NCBI GenBank assembly: GCA_012103075.1
Contig: JAAVLQ010000001.1
Coordinates: forward strand, 248,001-312,000
DNA: 64,000 bases
Direction of reading: 5' to 3'
Source: Brucella cytisi
GTDB taxonomy: Bacteria > Pseudomonadota > Alphaproteobacteria > Rhizobiales > Rhizobiaceae
The notes under the pieces: model-generated
Told to the model about the DNA's origin: nothing
Database searches by the model: none
The model's input: the letters and a program-made list of their open reading frames with translations, nothing else
Made by a program: the position numbers and the translations under genes
In this document: one piece after another, positions 50,261 through 61,257 of the stretch
Layout: the number at the start of each line of letters is the position of its first letter
How positions within the stretch are numbered: position 1 is the first letter of the stretch

Positions 50261-50783
50261 ATGTTTCGTGCCACTGCCATTATTCGTGCGGATAAGGTGA
50301 TCGATGCCGTGCCTGCGGGCCATGCCGTTCTCGAACGTGATGAACGTCATTTGCGGCGCAAAGCCATTGTACTGGAAGGCGGCGAGAAGGTGCTCATCGA
50401 TTTCGCAGAGCCGGTGGTGCTGGAACACGGTGACCGGCTTGTCCTCGATGACGGACGTGAGATTGAAATCCGCGCCGCAAGCGAGAAACTTTACGAAATC
50501 CGCGGGCGTGATCCGCTGCATATTGCCGAACTCGCCCGGCATATCGGCAACCGTCACCTCGCGGCTCAGATCGAGTGATCGCATCTTCATTCTTCGCGAC
50601 CATGTCATAAAGGCGATGCTAGAAGGGCTTGGTGCGACAGTTACGGATGTAACGGCTATTTTCAGTCCACTACGCGGTGCTTATTCCGGTGGCCATTCGC
50701 GTCATGACCATGGGCATGACCACGATCATCATCATGGTCATCACGAACACGATCATGAACATCACCACCACCACCACGACTAA
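50261..50783 (+). CDS. ureE: Urease accessory nickel chaperone UreE with His-rich tail, frameshifted
   Basis: About 174 residues. N-terminal peptide-binding domain ([20 protein letters not shown]) and nickel-binding domain ([22 protein letters not shown]) are followed after the break near 50573 by [17 protein letters not shown] and a His/Asp-rich C-terminus (residues about 145-174, [18 protein letters not shown] and more). The tail can bind several Ni2+ ions, as in Klebsiella-type UreE. It ends ...HHHHHHD with a TAA at 50781, and its last codons overlap the start of ureF in another frame. Confidence 0.9.
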
Positions 50784-51441
50784 TACCACCACCGCTTTGC
50801 TGCGGCTGATGGCCCGGCTGTCGCCGGTCTTTCCGGTCGGATCGTTCAGCTATAGTCATGGGCTGGAGCGGACCGTCCATGATGGCTATGTCGCAGACAC
50901 AGCCACGATGGGCGATTGGCTGCATTGGCTTGTAACACGTGGCTCCGGCTGGAACGATGCCGTGCTTTGCGCGGAAAGCTGGCGGCGTGCGGTTGCCGAA
51001 GGCGATCTTGTCGAGGTTGCAGAATTGGCCGAATCACTGGCCGGTTCGCGCGAACGTCATATGGAGACGATGCTGCAAGGCGAAGCGTTTCTGGCTGCAG
51101 CCCGAAACTGGCCAAGTTCTGTATTCGATCGCCTGCCAGCCGATTGTCCCTATCCGGTGGCAGTCGGTGCCGTGGCGGGCGCTAACAAAGTATCGCTTGG
51201 ATTGACACTCGCCGCCTTTCTGCAAGCCTTCTGTATCAATCTTTTGCAGGCATCCATCCGTCTTTCTGTCATGGGGCAGAACGGCGTGACTGCGACAATG
51301 TCGGATTTGGAGCCGGTTTTCGCCGAAACAGCGGCGCGAATAGAAAAAACTTCATTGAGTGACCTTGGTTCCGCGACTTACATTAGCGACATCATGGCCA
51401 TGAGACACGAAACCCAACATTCGAGGCTTTTTCGCACATGA
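50755..51441 (+). CDS. ureF: Urease accessory protein UreF
   Basis: About 228 residues. UreF gates nickel transfer in the UreDFG complex. Conserved [41 protein letters not shown] end and the central [20 protein letters not shown] are clear. I choose the ATG at 50755, which gives [19 protein letters not shown]. It overlaps the ureE His tail by 29 bases in another frame, so the Thr run is the frame-shifted reading of the His codons. Longer starts to 50677 would only translate more of the ureE tail. Confidence 0.9.
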   Translation: MNITTTTTTNTTTALLRLMARLSPVFPVGSFSYSHGLERTVHDGYVADTATMGDWLHWLVTRGSGWNDAVLCAESWRRAVAEGDLVEVAELAESLAGSRERHMETMLQGEAFLAAARNWPSSVFDRLPADCPYPVAVGAVAGANKVSLGLTLAAFLQAFCINLLQASIRLSVMGQNGVTATMSDLEPVFAETAARIEKTSLSDLGSATYISDIMAMRHETQHSRLFRT

Positions 51442-52058
51442 CACAGAAAAACGGACCCTTGCGTATAGGTATCGGCGGACCAGTGGGATCGGGAAAGACG
51501 ACGCTGACCGAAAAGCTTTGCAAAGCGCTGCGTGATAAATACTCGGTCGCCGTGATTACCAACGATATCTACACACAGGAAGACGCCCTCATTCTGGCGC
51601 GTTCTCAGGCTTTGTCCGAAGATCGGATCATGGGTGTCGAAACGGGCGGATGCCCGCATACGGCAATCCGCGAGGATGCCTCCATCAATCTGCAGGCAAT
51701 TGCCGAAATGAACCGGCGATTTCCCGATCTGGAGATTGTCTTCATCGAATCCGGTGGTGACAATCTCGCTGCTACCTTCTCGCCAGATCTAGCGGACCTG
51801 ACGCTTTATGTCATCTCTGTTTGCCGGGGCGAGGAAATTCCGCGCAAAGGCGGTCCCGGTATCACACGGTCAGATTTTCTTGTGATCAACAAGAGCGATC
51901 TTGCCCCTCACGTTCATGTCGATCTCGATATCATGCAAGGCGATGCGGCACGCATGCGCGGCAAGCGTCCATTCGGTTTCACCGACCTCCATCGCGGCAA
52001 GGGCGTGCCGGAAATCATCGACTTTATCGTTGAGAATGGCGGACTGGAAGCGCGTTGA
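51438..52058 (+). CDS. ureG: Urease accessory GTPase UreG
   Basis: Intact, 206 residues. P-loop [11 protein letters not shown] (about residue 12), the nickel-binding Cys-Pro-His motif [30 protein letters not shown] and the guanine-specificity motif INKSDL are present. GTP hydrolysis drives nickel transfer. Start overlaps the ureF stop by four bases. Its stop is directly followed by the stop of convergent phrB, with no gap and no terminator between. Confidence 0.96.
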   Translation: MTQKNGPLRIGIGGPVGSGKTTLTEKLCKALRDKYSVAVITNDIYTQEDALILARSQALSEDRIMGVETGGCPHTAIREDASINLQAIAEMNRRFPDLEIVFIESGGDNLAATFSPDLADLTLYVISVCRGEEIPRKGGPGITRSDFLVINKSDLAPHVHVDLDIMQGDAARMRGKRPFGFTDLHRGKGVPEIIDFIVENGGLEAR

Positions 52059-53465
52059 TTACGGCTGGCTGTTGAGCCGTTTGCGGGCCTCCCGTTGTGA
52101 GGCCTGCAAATCAATGATTGGTTTGGGATAGGTACTGCCCAACGCAATTCCAGCGCTGGTCAGCACATCCTTGGGGGCCTCAAACGGCTTGTGCAGCCAT
52201 TTGTTGGACAGGCCCGATAGTTCTGGCACCCAATGCCGGACATATTGTCCTTCGGCATCGAATTTTTCACCCTGCAAGATCGGATTGAATACCCGGAAAT
52301 AGGGCGCAGCGTCCATGCCGCAGCCTGCCACCCACTGCCAGCTTCCCGGATTGCTGGCGATATCACCGTCCACGAGCGTATCCCAGAACCATTCTTCACC
52401 CTTTCGCCAGTCGATGAGCAGATTCTTGGTGAGAAAAGATGCCACAAGCATTCGCACGCGATTGTGCATCCATCCGGTGGCCCAAAGCTGGCGCATACCG
52501 GCATCGATGATGGGAAAGCCCGTCTCTCCGCGACGCCACGCTTCGAATGCAGCTGGGGCATCGTGCCATGCGATGCCGGACAGTGTGTCACGCATATCGT
52601 GTCGGCTGATGTCGCGGCGGTGATAGAGCTGGTGATAGTTAAAGTCCCGCCAGATCAGTTCGGACAGAAACTTTTCACCGCCCGCCCGTGCTGCAAAATG
52701 CTCGTCCATAAACGCCAGCGTGGCATACCACGCCTGACGGGAGCTGATTTCACCGAACCGCAAATGAGGTGAAAGTCTTGAAGTTCCGTCGATGCCGGGA
52801 ACGTCGCGATCCTCGGTATAGGTCGACAGCGTGTTCTCCAGAAAACGCGTCAGACAATCGCGCGCTGCGTCTTCTCCAATATTCCAAAGCCCATCCAACT
52901 TTTCCGCCCGGGACGGAACGCTGGGCGAATAGCAGGCTTTCTGTGTTGGTTTGATGTCCCATTGCCTTCGAGAAAGCGGGCGGGGAACGTTATGGAGGCG
53001 CAACGCTTTGGCGAAAGGGGTGAAGACCTGATACGGCGTATCGCTGGCTGTCTTGAGCTCCCGGGGCTCAAGAAGAAGATTGCCGTGAAATGAGGTTACA
53101 CCGGTTCCGCTCTCCTTGAGTTGTGACTTCAGATTTGCATCGAATTCACGTTCCGCCGGAGCGTAGCGACGGTTCCAGAACAGTTCGGTGACGGCCAGTT
53201 TCGCGATCAACTGAGGGAGGATATCCCTCGGATCACCGGTCTCGATGAGAAGTTCAATATCACGATCAGCCAGCTGTTTTCCTATCGCTTTCAGGCTCTG
53301 ATCGAGCCACCACCGCGCCGCGCCGACGGGCGCCCGAATCTCGGCAACGGTCTCATGAACGTAAACTGCTGTGATATGGTCGCCTGTTTCGGCGGCTGCA
53401 TCCAGTGCGGGATTGTCGTTGATTCGAAGATCGTTACGCAGCCAGACGAGCGCGTGATGCTTCAT
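52059..53465 (-). CDS. phrB: Deoxyribodipyrimidine photolyase
   Basis: Intact, 468 residues from ATG 53465 (MKHHALVWLRNDLRI). Uses blue light to split cyclobutane pyrimidine dimers. N-terminal photoantenna domain (residues 1-130) and C-terminal FAD-binding domain with TSRLSPHLRFGEIS, FLSELIWRDFNYH, GFPIIDAGMRQLWATGWMHN and RMLVASFLTKNLLIDW. WNxRY-type residues fit class I photolyases. An upstream in-frame start at 53513 would add 16 residues with no support. It abuts ureG tail to tail. Confidence 0.93.
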   Translation of the reverse strand: MKHHALVWLRNDLRINDNPALDAAAETGDHITAVYVHETVAEIRAPVGAARWWLDQSLKAIGKQLADRDIELLIETGDPRDILPQLIAKLAVTELFWNRRYAPAEREFDANLKSQLKESGTGVTSFHGNLLLEPRELKTASDTPYQVFTPFAKALRLHNVPRPLSRRQWDIKPTQKACYSPSVPSRAEKLDGLWNIGEDAARDCLTRFLENTLSTYTEDRDVPGIDGTSRLSPHLRFGEISSRQAWYATLAFMDEHFAARAGGEKFLSELIWRDFNYHQLYHRRDISRHDMRDTLSGIAWHDAPAAFEAWRRGETGFPIIDAGMRQLWATGWMHNRVRMLVASFLTKNLLIDWRKGEEWFWDTLVDGDIASNPGSWQWVAGCGMDAAPYFRVFNPILQGEKFDAEGQYVRHWVPELSGLSNKWLHKPFEAPKDVLTSAGIALGSTYPKPIIDLQASQREARKRLNSQP

Positions 53466-53632
53466 GAGAAAAATTCCACTGCAGAAATGTGATGCCGACA
53501 TGTCGAGCCACATATAGCGGAGCGAGCAAAAACGTCACGAGGTCGAGGGCAGTCAATTTGGGAAATATGCAAAGCAACGCATAAACCGGTTCGTCACGCG
53601 CCGAAACAAATCACTGATTGTTTTGAGAAAAA

Positions 53633-53709
53633 TGGCGCACCCGAAAGGATTCGAACCTCTGACCCCCAGATTCGTAGTCTGGTGCTCTATCCAGCTGAGC
53701 TACGGGTGC
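53633..53709 (-). tRNA. tRNA-Arg (ACG)
   Basis: On the minus strand GCACCCGTAGCTCAGCTGG starts the 77-base tRNA; the anticodon loop reads CTACGAA (anticodon ACG, read as inosine-CG for CGN codons), T-loop GGTTCGAATCC, encoded CCA. Confidence 0.96.
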
Positions 53710-53867
53710 TTGCCTGTGTGCCGCTCGCTGCGGCGATGGGCGGTTGATAATCGGACGGATCGCTAAATGCAAGCGTCTTCTTAGAAAAAATGTGGTTCTG
53801 TGAAGATTTCTTGTCAGGCCCCACATTTCCGGGCTTTTCGTTCAAAGTTGGCGCAACGGTAGATTGC

Positions 53868-55422
53868 CTAAACACTTTCCTCTGCCCGTTGGGGACTCCG
53901 GTCTCCGCGTTGCATCGGCAAATCGGGGATGCGAATCTCGAAATGTGCCCCAACCGGGCGGTCTTCTCGAAGCTCGATTGTCCCACCATGCGCGCGGATC
54001 AGTTCTTGCGCGATGGCAAGCCCAAGACCCGTGCCGTCACTGCGTGTCGATCCCTTGAATGCCGTGAAAAGATTGTCGCGTGCTTTTTGTGGCAAACCGG
54101 GGCCGGTGTCCTCGACACCGATGATTGCCGTCGTCCCGATTCTTCCGGCAGAAATCGTGAGTCGCTTGACGGTCGCGTCATCAATGCTCTGATCACGCTC
54201 CATGGCTTGCACAGAATTCCGGCAAAGATTGCTCAGCACACGGAACAACTGTTCCGAATCGACATTGAGTTCGAAATCCTCTGGAACAAGATTCTCGAAC
54301 TCAACGCTGCTTTCTGACACGGGGCTAAGGGTTTCCTGAACGTCAGCGATAATTGTGTGCAGCAGAACGCGACGCGGGCGCGGTGGTGCTTCTTGCGAGC
54401 GACCATAGGCCATGACGCTTTCGGAATAGCTGATCGCGCGGCTGAGAGTACGGATAAGTTTGGGTGCAAAACCGCTGCACCATCGGGTCTTCGGTATCGG
54501 CAAGCCGGTCAGACATCAACTGCGCTGAGGCCAGAATATTGCGCATGTCGTGGTTGATTTTGGAGACGGCGAGGCCAAGATCGGCGAGATGTTTCTGTTC
54601 TTTGAGCGTTCTCTGAAGGTCGCTCTGAATATGCGATATCTGACGCTGGGCCACGCCGAATTCGTCCTTGCGGTTTTCTGGCACAAGGATCAGCGCAGGA
54701 TTGTCAGGGGATGAGGCGAAATCGATCATGTTGCGATGCATGATACGCACCGGCCGCAACAGCATTTCGTGAATGATCAGGTAAATCAGGCTCGCCGCTA
54801 TGACTGAAATGATGAGCGAGATAAAAGTCACGTTGCGCGCATAGACGAGCATAGCGTGTCGGAGGGGTGCATCCGAGGTCACGATTTCAATAATACGTCC
54901 CGGAGAACTGGATGGCGAAACCGAACCATAGATTCGTAGCGTTCTGTCTCCGCCGTTGAACAAGGTTCCGAATGCGTCCCATATGGCAGCTGCTTCGCTG
55001 ATATTGTTGAGATCAATGACCGGGTCAATCTTGCCGGGTACTTCCGACATGGCAAGCAGGCGCGAAGCACCGGCTTCCCGCATGGCTATAGCTTTCGTGC
55101 CGGTTGCCAGAAGTACCTTGTCCTGAATGTCACGCGGCACATCCATATCGCCGCCTGCGGCGAGAACCTCGCTGACGGCGCCCACCGTATCAAGTCTCGA
55201 ACTCATCCAGCGCACGCGCATATTGGCAACAGACGGGACGAAGATCAGAACTTCGGTGATCAGCACGGCAAGTGCGGTCAAGAGCAATAGCTTGCTCGAA
55301 AGCCGGTTTCGCCGGGGTAAACGTGTGAACTGGGTTGACGAGAGCCGTTCCGTGGTCGCAGTTTGGGAGGCCGCTTCAGGGGAAGGCGTGCCCGTATCTG
55401 TGGTCTTTTCAACAACCGCCAT
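53868..55422 (-). CDS. Membrane sensor histidine kinase, frameshifted
   Basis: About 518 residues. Two transmembrane helices (LLLLTALAVLITEVLIFV near residue 45 and FISLIISVIAASLIYLII near 210) enclose a periplasmic sensor domain. The phosphoacceptor His is in SKINHDMRNILASAQ, followed by the ATPase domain with N-box LFRVLSNLCRNSVQAM, G1 VEDTGPGLP and G2 DGTGLGLAIAQELI. One extra T near 54475 breaks the frame between H-box and ATPase domain. No response regulator gene is adjacent, so it is an orphan kinase. Divergent from the RND efflux genes, which might be its target. Confidence 0.88.
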
Positions 55423-55748
55423 AGCCTGTGCTTCCAACTCAAGGTGAACCGGCCTGATTGCCGCGGTGCCTCAACCTGTGTGCCATCGAAACGCAATACA
55501 TAAAGGTAGCCTCCTATATATGGAGCCGACCGATAAATCCAACAGCCTTTGTTCAATCGGTTAAGAACGAACCCGTTTCCGGGATATCTGTGAGCAGTAT
55601 TACCGAAATTTAACTCGACGCCTTGGAATCGTACGTGCAAAGTCTTGGTTGGAAAAATTCATGGATCCTGATGGGTTGCATGATTTGCGCAATGTGAAGG
55701 CAATCATCATTCTGATACTATTTGCTGGCATTTTCCGCGCCCGACAAA
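55423..55748. other. Divergent promoter region between histidine kinase and efflux genes
   Basis: 326 bases with no gene. Contains a small dyad CTCC-TATATATG-GAG near 55513 and AT-rich patches suited to promoters. No RNA gene, repeat or operator could be assigned. Confidence 0.45.
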
Positions 55749-56929
55749 ATGGTTTCGAAAAACGAGGGCCGTCAGGTGGCGGTAGGCCTTGCCGGAGAGC
55801 TGAATGAAATCCGGAAGCAGATTGCCTTGTGCCTGCTCATAGCTGTGGCCGCCGTTGGCGGCTGGTATGGCTATAAGAACAAGAATGATGTGGTGAAGGC
55901 CGCAGCAACCGGAGAAGAAGCGCAGAAAGGCGGAAGCGGGCGATCCGCACCACTCGTTGTTGTCGAGGCTGCCGGCGAAGAGACTATCAACAACCGTTTG
56001 ACGGCTATCGGTTCGGCACGGGCTCTCAGCACTGTGTCGATAACCCCGTACTCCAGCGGTTACATGACGAAGCTTTACGTCAAGGCGGGCGATAGCGTGA
56101 AGGAAGGCGACTCGATTGCTGAACTTGACGCCGAGACGGAAAAGATCGCTGTCGCTAAGGCCGCGACGGCGTTGAAAGATGCACAGACGACACGCCAGCG
56201 CATCGCAAAATTGCGGGCGACGAACACCGCAACTGAAGTTCAGGTGGTTGAGACTGAGCTGGCAGTCGCGAACGCACAGCTTGCTTTGCAGGACGCGCAA
56301 CTCGCCTTGAGCCGTCGCACGGTTCGTGCACCAATCTCCGGTATTGTTGGTATTCTTCCTGTCAACGTGGGCAACTACATTACCGCACAGACTTCTATTG
56401 GCCGTATCGATGACCGGTCAAAAGTGCTGATCGATATATGGGTGCCAGAACGCTTCGCACCGCAAATCAAGGTTGGCCAGCCATTGACTGCGGAATCGAC
56501 CGCTTTCCCCGGTGAAACCTATAGCGGTGAGATCAACGCGGTTGACAATATGCTGGATGAAGCCAGCCGTACGCTGCATGTTCGCGCAGAAGTGCCGAAC
56601 ACGCAGGATCGTCTGCGCGCGGGCATGTCATTTTCCGTCACGGTTCTCTTTCCGGGTGATCGTTATCCTTCGGTCGATCCGCTGGCTATTCAATGGGGCG
56701 CTGACGGTTCCTATGTCTGGCGTGTTGAGGACGGTGTCGCCAAAAAATTGTCGCTCGTATCGTTCAGCGTAATTCAACCAACATTCTCATCGATGGTCCG
56801 GTGAAACAGGGCGACATGATCGTAACGCAAGGTGTTCAAACCGTGCGTGATGATGCGCCGGTACGTGTAAAGGACGAGCAGGGTACGGCACTGGCTGATC
56901 CTGTTTCGATAACACGTACTGCAGGATGA
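55749..56929 (+). CDS. RND efflux periplasmic adaptor (membrane fusion protein), frameshifted
   Basis: About 393 residues. Start at ATG 55749. An N-terminal anchor helix (IALCLLIAVAAVGGWYGY, about residues 27-44) is followed by the lipoyl half-motif YVKAGDSVKEGDSIAELDAE, a short coiled coil (TALKDAQTTRQRIAKL, VVETELAVANAQLALQDA), the second half-motif RRTVRAPISGIVGI, and a beta-barrel domain. One indel near 56748 puts the last 60 residues in another frame, ending at 56929. It links the RND pump at 56940 to an outer-membrane channel; no tolC gene is present here. Confidence 0.88.
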
Positions 56930-56939
56930 GGGTAAGCGC

Positions 56940-59900
56940 GTGACTGGTCACAATTCCTCATCCAGCAGTGGCGGATCGACGGCGCTTTTCATCCGTCGTC
57001 CAGTTTTCGCTTTTGTTATAAATGTGCTGATCGTTGTCGCGGGTCTTGCAGCCTTCACTGGCGTTGATATTCGCGAACTGCCGGACGTTGACCGGCCTGT
57101 AGTGACAATCAGCACAGATTTCAGTGGTGCATCCGCTGAAACCATTGATCGTCAGTTGACACAGGTTCTCGAAAACGCAGTCGCGCGTGTTTCGGGCGTG
57201 AAATCTATTTCTTCGACATCCTCGTTCGAACGCAGCCGTGTCACGGTGGAATTTAACGACGGTGTAGACCTCAACGTTGCAGCCGCAGATATGCGCGACG
57301 CGATCTCTCGTGTCGCCAACAACGTGCCCGAAGAGGCAGATCCGTCACGCATCATCAAGGCGGATTCCAATGCTGATCCCGTGATGCGTCTGGCAGTTAC
57401 GTCCGACACCATGTCTGTCGATGACATGACGGTTTTAGTCGAAGACCAGATACAGGATATCCTGTCAGCAGTCCCGGGTGTTGCTGACGTGCAGATCAAC
57501 GGTGAACGTGACAAGATTTTCCGTATCGATATCATTCAGGCGCGCCTTGCGAGCTACGGTCTGACCATTGCCGATATATCCTCGGCGCTTTCTTCCATGG
57601 GCCTAGACGCTCCTGCCGGTTCATTGCGTAGTGCCGATCAGTCCATTGTGGTTCGCGCTACGGCCAATCTGGAAAAGCCGGAAGATTTTGAGAACGTCTA
57701 CATCAACGGACGCACGCAGATCCGCGATGTTGCGACCGTCACGCTTGGGCCGGATATCGAAAGCTCGGCAGTTCGCTCTAACAGCAAGACGGCAATCGGT
57801 CTAGGTATTGTCCGTCAGGCACAGTCAAATACGCTCGACATCTCGGAAGGCATTCGCGCAGCGGTTGCCAATTTGCAGCAAACCTTGCCTGCGGGCGTGA
57901 ATATCGCCGTTACCAGTGACGATGCGAATTTCATCAATGGTGCCATCCACGAGGTGGAAATCGCACTGATTGCGTCAGTGATCATCGTTGTGGCAATTAT
58001 CTTCGTGTTCCTCTGGGATATACGTGCAACGCTTATCCCGGCCTTGTCCATGCCTGTCGCTTTGATCGGCACGATTGCGGCCATCTATCTGGCAGGATTC
58101 TCGGTCAATATTCTTACCCTTCTGGCTTTGGTGCTGGCTACGGGTCTCGTGGTCGATGACGCCATTGTTGTGTTGGAAAACGTTGTCCGGCGACGCAATC
58201 AGGGTATGGGGCCGCGTGCTGCGGCAGTCCTCGGCACGCAGGAAGTCTTCTTCGCCGTTATTGCCACGACGCTGACTTTGGCGGCAGTCTTCGTTCCAAT
58301 TTCGTTTTTGCCGGGGCAGGCGGGTGGTCTGTTCCGTGAATTCGGCTTCGTGCTGGCAATTGCTGTTCTTCTGTCATCTGTTGTTGCGTTGACGCTTTGC
58401 CCCATGCTTGCCTCTCGCTTCCTCAAGGAAGGAAGTGGCGAAGACGGCGGCCACGGTCCGCTTTTCCTGCGTCGTATCGGCGGCGGGCTTGCGAACTTCT
58501 ATAAAAAGACGCTGCACATTTGTCTGTCGGCGCCATTCGTTGTTGTGCTGGTGGCAATGCTTTTCGCAGGCGCATCCTTTATCGGCTACGGTCTGATCCG
58601 TCAGGAACTGACGCCTTCGGAAGATCGTGCCGTTGCACTGCTGCGCATCAACGGGCCCCGAGGGGCATCAGTGTGGAGTTCCTCCAGTCGCAGCTCGACA
58701 AGATTGAGGAAGCCGTCCAGTCTCTGCGCGATAGCGGTGAAATCATTACTACTTATGCCATCGCAGGTTCCGGCGGGTCGTCCAATAACGGCTTTGTTGT
58801 CCTGACGCTGGCACCGTGGAAGGAACGCGCGCGCAGCCAGCAGGAAATCATGGCTGACATTACCCAGCGCATCAAAGGCATAACCGCGGTGCGTATTTTT
58901 ACTACCCAACCGAACAGCCTTGGTATCCGTGGTGCGGGCAACGGTTTGCAGTTTGCCATACTCGGTAGCGATTATGCCAAGCTACAGCCTGCCGCGCAGG
59001 CGGTCGTTGCTGCGCTGGAAAAGGATCCACGGTTCGTGCAGCCGCGACTGTCCGTCGAGCCGACCCAGCCGCAGCTTTCCGTCGAGATCAATCGCGAACG
59101 AGCATCCGATCTTGGTATCGACATTACAGGGCTTGCGAATGCTGTGCAGTCGGTACTCGACGGTCGCAAGATCGGATCGGTTTATGTCGGAGATCGCAGT
59201 TTTGATGTGAAACTCGTTGCCACCACCAACCCGATCAACGATCCGACCGATCTTGAAAACATATTCATGAAGACGACGGACGGTCGCTATGTGCCGATGT
59301 CGTCTATCGCTACGGTCGTTGAGAAAGCGGTTCCGCCACAGCTTGATCGCGAGACGCGTCAGCGCTCGGTGTCCATAACGACAAATCTGCGCGACGATTT
59401 CGCCTTGGGTGATGCCTATCAGGCGGCACAGGAAATCGCAGCGCCTTTGTTGCCGCCGGGAAGCCATATCATTCCGCTGGCGGAAGCTTCGACGCTCAGC
59501 GAAACATCAAGCGGCCCGGCAATGGTGTTCGGTTTTGCCATCATCATCATTCTTCTAGTGCTGGCAGCGCAGTTTGAAAGCTTTGTCAGTGCGCTGATCG
59601 TGATGGCGACGGTTCCTCTCGGGCTTGGTTGTGCGGTTTTTGCGATGCTGCTCACAGGTACGAGCCTGAACGTCTATAGCCAAATCGGTCTCGTGCTTCT
59701 GGTCGGCATCATGGCCAAGAATGGTATCCTGATTGTCGAATTCGCAGATCAATTGCGTGACAGGGGCTTGAGCGTTCGAGAAGCAATCGAGGAAGCATCC
59801 AACATTCGTCTTCGCCCGGTCTGTATGACGATGATCTGCGCCGTGCTTGGCGGTGTGCCGCTGGTTTTGGCAAGTGGCGCTGGCGCAGAAGCCCGTGTGG

Positions 59901-60094
59901 CTCTGGGCTGGGTCATTGTGGGTGGTCTTGGATTAGCAACGATTGCTACGCTTTATGTAACGCCGGTCGCCTATCTGCTGCTGGGACGCTTTACGCAGCC
60001 CAAAGCCGAAGAGGAAGCACGACTCGAAAGGGAGCTGAACTACGCCCTTAAAGGGAAGTCACAAAAGGGTGGCACGGCTGAACCGGCGGAATAG
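56940..60094 (+). CDS. RND multidrug efflux permease (AcrB/MexB family), frameshifted
   Basis: About 1050 residues, full length. GTG start at 56940 with GAGGG upstream. It has 12 expected helices; helix 4 carries the proton-relay region TGLVVDDAIVVLENV, helix 10-11 the matching MAKNGILIVEFADQL. RND signatures are FIRRPVFAFVINVLIVVAG and RLRPVCMTMICAVLGGVPLVLA. One base is missing near 58662 at the start of the second periplasmic loop (ISVEFLQSQLDKIE). Substrate unknown; the adaptor overlaps the same transcript 10 bases upstream. Confidence 0.91.
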
Positions 60095-60102
60095 ACAAAA
60101 AG

Positions 60103-60128
60103 AAACCGGCCTTTTGGGGCCGGTTTTT
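60103..60128. terminator. Terminator after the RND operon
   Basis: Perfect stem AAACCGGCC / GGCCGGTTT with TTTTGG loop and a run of five T. Lies between convergent genes. Confidence 0.9.
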
Positions 60129-60144
60129 GCTGTTTTGAACCGGA

Positions 60145-61143
60145 TCACTTCTTCATGGCGTCGGTTATCTTGGCTGTCCACGCGCCTTCCGGTTTCTTGG
60201 TGATGACGGGGTCGGAGCCACCGCCCAGAAGCGTTTCCACGGTGCGGTCGGCAGCCGCCACATCAAGGGTGCCATCGGAGCCGTCAACCAGCTTGCCGAT
60301 TTCCTTGACCATACGTTCCTGAACCTCCTTGGTCTGAGCACCCGAAGCATCGTTGTCGAGTATGATATCAGCTGCTTCTCCGGGGTTCTCGGATGCGTAT
60401 TTCCAGCCCTTCATTGAGGCGCGGACAAAACGGGCGAGCTTGTCGACCATTGCCGGATCATCTAGGCTCTTTTCCAGCACATAGAGACCGTCTTCCAGCG
60501 TGGCGACGCCTTGCTCTTCATATGGGAAGACCACAAGCTGATCGGCTGGAATGCCTGCATCAATCACTTGCCAATATTCATTATAGGTCATTGTAGAAAT
60601 GCAGTCGGCCTGCTTCTGGATCAGCGGGTCGACGTTGAAGCCCTGCTTGAGCACGGTCACGCCATCCTTGCCGCCTTCGGTAGGAATTTTCAGATGGCTC
60701 ATCCATGACAGGAACGGGTATTCATTGCCGCCGAACCAGACACCGAGCGTGCGACCCTTGAAGTCTTCCGGCTTGGTGATGTTGGTGTCCTTGCGGCAGG
60801 TCAGCATCATGCCGGATTTCTTGAAGGGCTGGGCGATGTTGACGAGCGGGACGCCTTTTTCGCGGGTCGCGAGCGCCGACGGCATCCAGTCAACCACAAC
60901 ATCCGCGCCACCACCGGCAATCACCTGCGGCGGAGCGACGTCCGGTCCGCCCGGCTTGATATCGACATCGAGATTTTCTTCCTCATAGAAGCCTTTGTCC
61001 TTGGCTACATAGTAACCGGCAAATTGCCCCTGCGTCACCCATTTGAGCTGCAAGGTCAGCTTGTCGGCTGCCATTGCCGAACTGCTCATAAGCGCGAGCG
61101 CCGGGCCGGCTGTTCCAAGGCATAAAGAAATTGCTTTTTTCAT
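60145..61143 (-). CDS. ABC transporter substrate-binding protein (NMT1/ThiY type, probable pyrimidine or HMP binder)
   Basis: Intact, 332 residues. Signal peptide MKKAISLCLGTAGPALALM ending ...SSSAMAADK. NMT1-type motifs LQLKWVTQGQFAGYYVAKDKG and FKGRTLGVWFGGNEYPF are present. In Rhizobiales such proteins, with two different permeases and an ATPase as here, are often annotated as pyrimidine transporters near reductive pyrimidine degradation genes. The alternative is a thiamine-precursor (HMP) importer; no thiamine riboswitch was seen. Last gene of the operon, separated from the permease by 114 bases that contain repeat copy D. Confidence 0.87.
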   Translation of the reverse strand: MKKAISLCLGTAGPALALMSSSAMAADKLTLQLKWVTQGQFAGYYVAKDKGFYEEENLDVDIKPGGPDVAPPQVIAGGGADVVVDWMPSALATREKGVPLVNIAQPFKKSGMMLTCRKDTNITKPEDFKGRTLGVWFGGNEYPFLSWMSHLKIPTEGGKDGVTVLKQGFNVDPLIQKQADCISTMTYNEYWQVIDAGIPADQLVVFPYEEQGVATLEDGLYVLEKSLDDPAMVDKLARFVRASMKGWKYASENPGEAADIILDNDASGAQTKEVQERMVKEIGKLVDGSDGTLDVAAADRTVETLLGGGSDPVITKKPEGAWTAKITDAMKK

Positions 61144-61171
61144 TTCAGTTCTCCTCTGGTTCTTTTTTTAT

Positions 61172-61218
61172 TGCGCGCATTTTGCCCGAAAACCGGTTCC
61201 CACTTTTCGGAATGCGCT
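61172..61218 (-). repeat. Palindromic repeat, copy D (module 1 only, reverse orientation)
   Basis: Minus strand reads GCGCATTCCGAAAAGTGGG then AACCGGTTTTCGGGCAAAATGCG, matching module 1 of copies A-C. It lacks module 2 and sits in the 114-base gap just upstream of the NMT1-type binding-protein gene. Confidence 0.72.
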
Positions 61219-61257
61219 TTGGTCTGCCTTATTTTTGCAGATGCCAATTATTCAGGC

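Noticed and set aside
50677-50754. Long N-terminal extension of UreF (Met/Thr/Ile rich)
   Set aside because: It is the His-rich ureE tail read in another frame; UreF similarity begins much later.
50700-50780. Possible CRISPR-like or satellite repeat in the CAC/CAT tract
   Set aside because: It is explained by the His codons of the UreE tail; there are no spacers.
60145-61143. Thiamine (TPP) riboswitch regulating the NMT1-type transporter
   Set aside because: No THI-box consensus was seen upstream of the ATPase or of the binding-protein gene; the gap before the latter holds only repeat copy D.
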